A stretch of 45,531 nt of DNA, taken from the NCBI GenBank assembly GCA_007692605.1, contig REBS01000118.1:1-45531 (forward strand). Direction: 5' to 3'. How positions within the stretch are numbered: position 1 is the first letter of the stretch; each line of letters opens with the position of its first letter. Positions 40,410 to 45,531 of the stretch are shown here, one piece after another. The position numbers were made by a program, and so were the translations under genes. Origin of the DNA: Gemmatimonadales bacterium. GTDB taxonomy: Bacteria > Gemmatimonadota > Gemmatimonadetes > Longimicrobiales > Gaopeijiaceae. The notes beneath the pieces were generated by a model. That model was not told the DNA's origin, did no database searches, and saw nothing but the letters and a program-made list of their open reading frames with translations.

Positions 40410-41335
40410 AGATCGGAATTCTCTCCCGAAAGGCCTCCCTGTATTCGACCAACCGCCTGGTGGAAGCCGCCCGCGAGCGAGACCACGAGGTCCGGGTGAT
40501 CAACTACCTGCGGGCCTACATGGAGATCAACGAGGCACGGCCACGGGTCCTCTACCAGGATCTCGTCGCCGACCGGAACGCCAACGAGGAGGAGCTCGAG
40601 TTCGATGCGGTGATCCCTCGAATCGGAGCCTCGTACACCTTTTACGGCACGGCTCTCGTGCGGCAGTTCGAGATGATGGGGGTGTTCACGGCGAATGAGT
40701 CCCAGGCGATCACCCGGGCCCGTGACAAGCTCCGATCGATCCAGATCCTGTCTCGAGCCAAGGTCGGGCTCCCGGTCACGACCTTCGCCCACGACGCGAA
40801 GCACGCCAAGGGCCTGATCAACCGAGTCGGGGGGACCCCGCTGATCGTCAAGCTACTCGAGGGCACGCAGGGGCTCGGCGTGGTTCTGGCCGAAACCGGC
40901 AAGGCCGCCGAGTCCGTGATCGGCGCCTTCCGCCAGTTGGACGCGAACATCCTGGTCCAGGAGTTCATCAAGGAGGCGGGGGGGAGCGATCTGCGCGTGA
41001 TGGTGATCGACGGGAAGGTCGTGGCCGCGATGGTGCGGCACGCGGCTCCGGGAGAGTTTCGGTCGAATCTCCACCGGGGGGGACGGGCCGAGCCGGTGAA
41101 GCTCTCGGCGATCGAGAAGAAGACCGCGGCTCAGGCCGCCAAGGCACTCGGGCTCTCGGTGGCGGGCGTCGACATGCTGAGGGCGGAGCGCGGGCCCGTG
41201 GTGATCGAGGTGAATTCCTCGCCGGGCCTCGAGGGGATCGAGAAGGCGACCGGGATCGATGTCGCCGGGAAGATCATCGAGTTCATCGAGAACCGCGCGC
41301 CCCGCGGCAATCGGAAGGATCGGGTTCGGGCATGA
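40406..41335 (+). CDS. rimK: RimK-family ATP-grasp glutamate ligase
   Basis: 309 residues. The ATP-grasp enzyme adds glutamates to the C-terminus of ribosomal protein S6 in E. coli (and makes poly-glutamate in vitro). Signatures: [40 protein letters not shown], the ATP-binding [57 protein letters not shown], and the metal site [20 protein letters not shown]. All fit an active enzyme. ATG 40406 overlaps the RimB stop, and its stop overlaps the next start (ATGA both times). S6 itself is not in the window, so the target is inferred from the family. Confidence 0.93.
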   Translation: MKIGILSRKASLYSTNRLVEAARERDHEVRVINYLRAYMEINEARPRVLYQDLVADRNANEEELEFDAVIPRIGASYTFYGTALVRQFEMMGVFTANESQAITRARDKLRSIQILSRAKVGLPVTTFAHDAKHAKGLINRVGGTPLIVKLLEGTQGLGVVLAETGKAAESVIGAFRQLDANILVQEFIKEAGGSDLRVMVIDGKVVAAMVRHAAPGEFRSNLHRGGRAEPVKLSAIEKKTAAQAAKALGLSVAGVDMLRAERGPVVIEVNSSPGLEGIEKATGIDVAGKIIEFIENRAPRGNRKDRVRA

Positions 41336-42309
41336 CCCGGGGCGTCGATCAGGATCCGGCCGACCTCGTGGTGGGTGGGGTCGAGGTCCCCCTCGGAGAA
41401 CGCCGTCGAATCCAGCTGCCCGCCGGACGATTGGCCACCGGCGCCGAGATCTCGATCCCGGTCGAGGTCATCCGCGGTACCGGTCCGGGTCCCAGGGTCT
41501 GGCTTTCGGCCGCGATCCACGGCGATGAGCTGAACGGGGTAGAGATCATCCGGCAGGTGCTGGCGGAATCCCCGCCCCGAAGGCTCAACGGGACCCTGCT
41601 GGCCGTGCCGATCGTGAACGTCTTCGGCTTCATCACGCAGTCCCGATATCTTCCCGACCGTCGCGACCTGAACCGATCGTTCCCCGGATCCAGGCGGGGG
41701 TCGCTCGCCGCCCGGCTCGCCCATCTTCTCATGAGCGAAGTCGTGGATGGGTGCGAGGCCGGAATCGATCTTCACACCGGCTCCGACGACCGCACGAATC
41801 TGGCCCAGCTCCGGGGCGATTTCACGGACCCCGAGACCCGCCGTCTCGCCCTCGCCTTCGCCCCTCCGATCATCGTTCAGTCCGCAAGCCGCGATGGCTC
41901 CCTGCGAGCCGCGGCCACCGCGGCCGGGGCCCATGTCCTGGTCTTCGAGGGGGGAGAGGCCGGTCGCTTCAATCGGACCGCGATCGACCAGGGCACCCAG
42001 GGGGTGCTTCGCGTCATGGAGGCCCTCGGAATGCGGAAAGCCTCGTCGGGCGCCCCGAGCCCCCCTCCCCCCCTCCGATCGGAGCGCAGCAGCTGGATCC
42101 GGGCCGGACGCAGCGGTCTCGTGCGCCTCGACGTGGAGCCCGGGGATCGGGTGGAGAAGGGCGCGCGTCTCGGGGTGATCAAGGACGCCTTTGGCGACCG
42201 GATCCTGCGGGTGCGCTCGCGGGTTCCCGGCCTTGTGATCGGCCTGACCCGTCAACCGCACGTGAACCGGGGAGATGCGCTCGTTCATGTCGCTGAAGTC
42301 GAGCCGTGA
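41332..42309 (+). CDS. Succinylglutamate desuccinylase/aspartoacylase-family zinc hydrolase
   Basis: 325 residues of the M14-like zinc hydrolase group. Zinc ligands: H63 and E66 in [11 protein letters not shown]148 in GIDLHTGS; substrate arginine R115 in [10 protein letters not shown]; proposed catalytic E206 in VFEGGEAGR. The C-terminal domain (about 240-325) is beta-rich with a biotinyl-lipoyl-like [20 protein letters not shown]. Members cleave N-acyl aspartates or succinylglutamate. Next to RimK it could remove glutamates, as M14 deglutamylases do in eukaryotes; that is inference. ATG 41332 overlaps the rimK stop by ATGA. It is the last gene of the unit; convergent with UppP. Confidence 0.88.
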   Translation: MTRGVDQDPADLVVGGVEVPLGERRRIQLPAGRLATGAEISIPVEVIRGTGPGPRVWLSAAIHGDELNGVEIIRQVLAESPPRRLNGTLLAVPIVNVFGFITQSRYLPDRRDLNRSFPGSRRGSLAARLAHLLMSEVVDGCEAGIDLHTGSDDRTNLAQLRGDFTDPETRRLALAFAPPIIVQSASRDGSLRAAATAAGAHVLVFEGGEAGRFNRTAIDQGTQGVLRVMEALGMRKASSGAPSPPPPLRSERSSWIRAGRSGLVRLDVEPGDRVEKGARLGVIKDAFGDRILRVRSRVPGLVIGLTRQPHVNRGDALVHVAEVEP

Positions 42310-42318
42310 TCCCGGCGG

Positions 42319-43203
42319 TCAGTGGAAGGCGCCGCCCAGCCACCCCCGGTGGGTTCCGACCAGGATGAGAGCCGCCAGCGCCCAGACGTAGTAGGAGAAG
42401 TATCGGAAGCGGGCCCGGTAAAGCAGGTGAAGCACGACGTGGAGCGCACCGATCCCCACGACCGCGGCGACCACGAAGCCGGTCAGGAGGGGAAGGATCT
42501 GAACGTTGCCGGCGATATCGAGTCGAACCAGCTCGAAAAACTGGAGAAGGCTCGCCCCGAGGATCGTGGGAAAGGCGATGAAAAAGGAGAATTCGGCGGC
42601 CCAGCGCCGTTTCATCCCGGTGAAGAGGCCGAACGCGATCGTCGTGCCGCTCCGGCTGAGGCCGGGGAGAAGAGCCAACCCCTGCGCGATCCCCACGACG
42701 GCCGCCGTCCCCGGCCCGATCTCACGCAGACCGCGAGTGCGGCGGGGAAGAACGTCGGTCCACCACAGGAGGATTCCCGTGATCACGAGGGTGCCGGCGA
42801 TCATCTGGGGACGGGCGAAGACTCCTTCGAAGACGGCCTTGAGCGGAAACCCGATGAGTCCGGTCATGAATACGGCGAAGATCCCGAGGATCGCCAGTTT
42901 CAGGGTGAGTCGCTCCCGGTCGCCCGGGGTGCCCTCCCTCTTCCAGCTGGATCCGAGTCCCGTGAACAGGGAGCCCAGGAAATGCCTGAGGGGCTTCCTG
43001 AAGACCACCGCCATCGACACCAGCGTTCCCACGTGGACGATGAGGTCGAAGAAGATCATCTCCGCCGACTCCGGCGAAGGCATCTCGGACCCCCGTTCGA
43101 TGAGCCAGTGCTGCATCAGCACGAGGTGACTGGTGGAGCTGACGGGGAAGAACATGAAGATCCCCTGGATGATCCCCAGGAGCACCGCCTCCCAGAACGT
43201 CAT
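42319..43203 (-). CDS. uppP: Undecaprenyl-diphosphatase UppP/BacA, variant active site
   Basis: 294 residues and about eight membrane spans. It recycles the peptidoglycan carrier undecaprenyl diphosphate. The phosphatase loop LPGLSRSGTT with its Arg is intact, as is the His in PVSSTSHLVL (H26). But the other signature, normally ExxxE (E17 and E21 of the E. coli enzyme), reads QGIFM: the first Glu is Gln13 and the second is Met17. Gln is accepted at the first place, Met at the second is not usual. So this is either a divergent subfamily with another acid, or altered activity. ATG 43203 overlaps the amidase stop (ATGA). It is the last gene of a minus-strand unit. Confidence 0.9.
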   Translation of the reverse strand: MTFWEAVLLGIIQGIFMFFPVSSTSHLVLMQHWLIERGSEMPSPESAEMIFFDLIVHVGTLVSMAVVFRKPLRHFLGSLFTGLGSSWKREGTPGDRERLTLKLAILGIFAVFMTGLIGFPLKAVFEGVFARPQMIAGTLVITGILLWWTDVLPRRTRGLREIGPGTAAVVGIAQGLALLPGLSRSGTTIAFGLFTGMKRRWAAEFSFFIAFPTILGASLLQFFELVRLDIAGNVQILPLLTGFVVAAVVGIGALHVVLHLLYRARFRYFSYYVWALAALILVGTHRGWLGGAFH

Positions 43204-44846
43204 TGTGAACGCTCCGCCACGTCCTCGGCACTGAGCCGACCGCGGGAGGCACCTGCGGGCGGCAGGAGACGGGCCTCGCGCAGCTCATCGAGGACCGGGG
43301 GACGCACCCGGTGGTGCTCGGTCCGAGTCTGCCATGCCGCAGCGATGGAAAGCAGCCGCTCTTCCCCGAAGGGCGGCGCCCCGAGCAGGATGCCGTGGGG
43401 ACGCGGCCCGTCTTCGGTCGGTCGGTGGCCGGTGGGCAGAGCCAGCAGGGGCAGGCCGATCATGTCGAAGGGCACATGGCCGGTCTGAACCACGGCATCG
43501 CAGTGGCCGAAGATCTCGTCGAGGGTGCTCGCCAGGAGCGCGTGCCGGGCCCTCTGCCCCTTCAGGTATTCGTCGGCCGAAAGGAAGAGCCCCTGCATCC
43601 ACGAATTCAGGCTCACCCCGAAGAGGCGCACATCCTCTCGCAGGTATTCGAGGAAGGGCTCGGTCCGCTCCGGGAGCCGAACCGCGTTCATGAGAGAGGA
43701 TGACAGCTCGTCCCATTGCTCCGACGGGGTGACCTCGACCATTCGGACTCCAGCGGCCTCCATCTCCCGCAGGAAGGCGCGACGGCCGGAGGCGGCGGGA
43801 TCGTCCCCATCGGCCCACCCGGGGAGCACGCCCAGACGGGTCGGCCAGCGTATTGGCTCGTCTTCCTGATCCCCGCGGGGTGTGGCCGCCGTCAGGTAAT
43901 CCGGCACCGGGGGGAGCCCCAGCGTCCTGGGATCGGCGGGGTCGGGGCCGGCCATGACCTGCAGGAGGAGGGCAGCGTCGCGCGCGTCGCGGGCGATCGG
44001 CCCCGGATGATCGCGTGAGTAGGTCAGCGGGATCACCCCTCGCAGGGACACCCTGCCCATCGTGGGCTTGAGCCCGGTCAGGCCCTGCGCCAACGCCGGG
44101 ACGGTGATCGAGCCTCCGGTCTGGGTACCGATCGAACTCGAGGCCATGCGGGCGGCCACCGCGGTCGCCGAGCCACTCGAGGACCCCCCGGGGCTCACCG
44201 AGGGATTCGCGGGGGTCCAGGCGTTCACGGTGGTGATCTTGCCGTCCGGGGTCAGGGCGCGTGTGGTCGCCAGGGGTCCCATCTGGGTCTTGCCGATCAC
44301 GATGCCCCCGGCCGACCGGAGCCTGCGCACGGCTTCGGCGTCCCACTCCGGTCGGAAGTCCCGGAAGATGTGTGAATTGGCGGTCGTCAGGACACCCTCG
44401 GTGTAGTAGTTGTCCTTGACCGCCAGCGGGATCCCGCGGAGAAGCCCGGCGTCATCGCCCTCGGAGTTCAGCGCTCGAGCCGAGGCGCGGGCCTCTTCGG
44501 CAAGCACCGTATTGAAGGCGAGGTATCGATCGTCCCAACGCCCGATCCGGTCCAGGCAGGCCTCGACGAGCTCCACCGGGTCGAGCGTGCCCTCCCGGAT
44601 CAGGACCGCGGCCTCGGACGCCGTCAGTTCGGCGGGAGAGTCCACCGAGGCCGGGAGCGTTCTCCGGACCCCCTGCCAGAACTCCCTGGCCCCCTCGGGG
44701 CTTGACCCCCGAAGGCCCGTGCGGTCGAAGTGGCCGGACCCGGATGCTGCGAAGGGCGTGCCCAGCGCGGCCGCAGCCCCCAGTGCGCCCATCCGGGCCA
44801 GGAAGGAACGTCGGTCGACCCGACGGTCCTGTGGCTCATCGCTCAC
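43200..44846 (-). CDS. Tat-exported amidase-signature hydrolase
   Basis: 548 residues. Twin-arginine leader (DRRSFLARMGALGAAAALGT), so likely folded before export to the periplasm. The amidase-signature triad is complete: K144 in AVKDNYYT, the cis-serine in PGGSSSGSA (222-224) and nucleophile S246 in QTGGSITVPA. Typical helices follow (GLTGLKPTMGRVSLRGVIPL, RDHPGPIARDARDAALLLQV). The amide hydrolysed is unknown. GTG 44846 lies inside the preceding small gene (11-base overlap). It shares the operon with that small protein and with UppP, which overlaps its stop. Relatives include AtzE-type enzymes that need a small partner. Confidence 0.91.
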   Translation of the reverse strand: MSDEPQDRRVDRRSFLARMGALGAAAALGTPFAASGSGHFDRTGLRGSSPEGAREFWQGVRRTLPASVDSPAELTASEAAVLIREGTLDPVELVEACLDRIGRWDDRYLAFNTVLAEEARASARALNSEGDDAGLLRGIPLAVKDNYYTEGVLTTANSHIFRDFRPEWDAEAVRRLRSAGGIVIGKTQMGPLATTRALTPDGKITTVNAWTPANPSVSPGGSSSGSATAVAARMASSSIGTQTGGSITVPALAQGLTGLKPTMGRVSLRGVIPLTYSRDHPGPIARDARDAALLLQVMAGPDPADPRTLGLPPVPDYLTAATPRGDQEDEPIRWPTRLGVLPGWADGDDPAASGRRAFLREMEAAGVRMVEVTPSEQWDELSSSLMNAVRLPERTEPFLEYLREDVRLFGVSLNSWMQGLFLSADEYLKGQRARHALLASTLDEIFGHCDAVVQTGHVPFDMIGLPLLALPTGHRPTEDGPRPHGILLGAPPFGEERLLSIAAAWQTRTEHHRVRPPVLDELREARLLPPAGASRGRLSAEDVAERSQ

Positions 44847-45135
44847 CGACGCGCTCCTCTCCCACCGGTGGCAGGGCTGCCGGGTACAGGACCGGAGGCC
44901 ACGCCTGCGGGTCCAGCTCGTACGCGGACAGTGCGGGCACGGTGTTGCGAAGGAAATTCCGTATCGATCGGTGCACCCCGGCCTGGTCGGCCGGAGCGTC
45001 GGGATCCTCCTCGGGAAGGACCGAGAGGTCGATCCCGATCAGCGCCAATCGGGTGCGAATGTAGGCGTCGAGTTCCTCGTCGGAGGGGGCTCGGCCGCCC
45101 GTCGTGTTCAGAGCCGGGCTTCGATCGTCGGGCAC
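44836..45135 (-). CDS. Small protein upstream of the amidase, candidate AtzG/GatC-like partner
   Basis: 99 residues, unrecognised. GTG 45135 is chosen because GGGAGG lies 8 bases upstream; upstream in-frame codons to 45309 are Arg-rich and non-coding in character. It consists of helical pieces (PSDEELDAYIRTRLALIGID, GVHRSIRNFLRNTVPALSAY) and a Pro-rich end (LDPQAWPPVLYPAALPPVGE). There is no leader. It overlaps the amidase start by 11 bases. Small helical partners such as AtzG or GatC wrap around amidase-signature enzymes; whether this is one is inference. A caution is that the amidase has a Tat signal and this protein has none, so they would have to pair before export. Confidence 0.72.
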   Translation of the reverse strand: MPDDRSPALNTTGGRAPSDEELDAYIRTRLALIGIDLSVLPEEDPDAPADQAGVHRSIRNFLRNTVPALSAYELDPQAWPPVLYPAALPPVGEERVGER

Positions 45136-45341
45136 GTTCGCTGCCTCCCTGGGGTGCGAATCTGGGCTTGGGACATCCTGTATGGATGCGCCTATCCTAC
45201 CCGAAGCCCGATCGCGGGGCCAGTCACCCCGACGCCGAAGATGAACGAATGCTCCCGGCCGAACGTAGGAGGGGAGGAGCGGCCGTTTGCAGCGCCATGG
45301 TCTCCCCACCCAACCTCGAGCCGACCGGACCGTCGAACCCC

Positions 45342-45531
45342 ATGATCATTCGCCGCAGTTGTGCCCATACCCGCCCTCGCCAGGCAAGCCCACGGTGGAC
45401 GGCGCTGGTCATCGCAACCGTTCTTCTGCCCGCGGGCGCCGTGGTCGCCCAGGACACGCCGCCGGCTTCCGATCTGACCGAAGAGCTGGCCGCTGCCACC
45501 TTCGACGTCGTCTGGTCCCGCATCGCCGAGA
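45342..45531 (+). CDS. Start of a secreted protein, probably an S41-family peptidase (3' end outside window)
   Basis: Only 63 codons are visible. They encode a basic start (MIIRRSCAHTRPRQ), a hydrophobic core (WTALVIATVLLPAGAVVAQ) with a cleavage site after VAQ, and a mature start DTPPASDLTEELAAATFDVV then WSRIAE. The F-D-x-V-W pattern is typical for the N-terminal cap of S41 (C-terminal processing or tricorn-type) peptidases. ATG 45342 starts the signal; an in-frame ATG at 45297 would add 15 Pro-rich residues. It is divergent from the small amidase-partner gene. The family is a guess from a few residues; the exported nature is clear. Confidence 0.6.
   Translation, partial: MIIRRSCAHTRPRQASPRWTALVIATVLLPAGAVVAQDTPPASDLTEELAAATFDVVWSRIAE

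Noticed and set aside
45224-45523. 99-codon minus-strand frame at the window end
   Set aside because: Antisense to a clear signal peptide start on the plus strand (45342); no ribosome site.
1-45531. Mobile element, prophage, CRISPR or defence island
   Set aside because: No transposase, integrase, cas, restriction or toxin-antitoxin gene, no array and no terminal inverted repeats; base composition is even apart from short intergenic regions.

Overview
The window is a very GC-rich stretch of bacterial chromosome, 41 protein genes packed almost end to end with no sign of phage, plasmid, insertion sequence, CRISPR array, tRNA or rRNA. The organism is diderm: there is a TonB-dependent receptor, several lipoproteins with clear lipoboxes, a small outer-membrane-type beta protein and a Tat-exported amidase. 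The mix (secreted S9 and S41 peptidases, LVIVD and YVTN propellers, a two-gene ergothioneine operon, a bacterial deoxyhypusine-synthase-like protein, a carboxypeptidase-regulatory-domain TonB receptor) suggests Gemmatimonadota or a close relative. That assignment is inference from gene content, not from a marker gene.

Layout. 1-2270: end of an amidohydrolase gene coupled to nicotinate phosphoribosyltransferase. 2282-5597 (minus): two secreted propeller proteins. 5813-9366: S9 peptidase coupled to an rRNA-type m5C methyltransferase. 9485-11775: egtB-egtD for ergothioneine. 11839-12819 (minus): deoxyhypusine-synthase-like enzyme. 13165-15795: large Ig-like lipoprotein. 15817-16779 (minus): BtuF-like binding protein, divergent from an ABC_ATPase-family protein (16859-18583). 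18629-22318: cupin, unrecognised 565-residue protein and NhaC-type antiporter, each overlapping the next. 22371-23408 (minus): a small basic protein and a beta-barrel-like protein. 23648-24992: MntR/DtxR-type regulator and uridine kinase. 25035-28327 (minus): TonB receptor plus lipoprotein. 28455-29378: histone-deacetylase-family hydrolase. 29357-32955 (minus): DEAD-box helicase, unknown protein, lipoprotein, threonine deaminase. 33078-34549: low-molecular-weight phosphatase plus fructosamine-kinase-family protein. 34602-35807 (minus): aminotransferase. 35963-38688: DsbA-fold protein without CXXC, a small unknown, and a helicase-like protein with ruined catalytic motifs but an intact DbpA-type RNA-binding domain. 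38830-39114 (minus): HU. 39610-42309: zinc-ribbon protein, RimB-like protease, RimK and an aspartoacylase-like hydrolase. 42319-45135 (minus): small protein, amidase and undecaprenyl-diphosphatase. 45342-end: start of a secreted protein, probably an S41 peptidase.

How the genes work together. The clearest functional units are ergothioneine synthesis (egtBD); a probable deglycation pair (kinase plus phosphatase); a ribosomal-protein or glutamyl-tail modification operon (RimB, RimK, aspartoacylase-like); and a TonB receptor with its partner lipoprotein. Many junctions overlap by 1 to 14 bases (ATGA, GTGA, TGATG and longer), so translational coupling is the rule, often between functionally unrelated genes. 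GTG starts are common at these overlaps.

The best candidates for something undescribed are the catalytically dead DEAD-box-like protein at 37054, the cupin/unknown/NhaC operon at 18629, the small amidase partner at 44836 with a UppP that lacks one of the two usual glutamates, and the RimK operon seen as a writer/eraser module. All functional calls come from reading the sequence; no database search was run.
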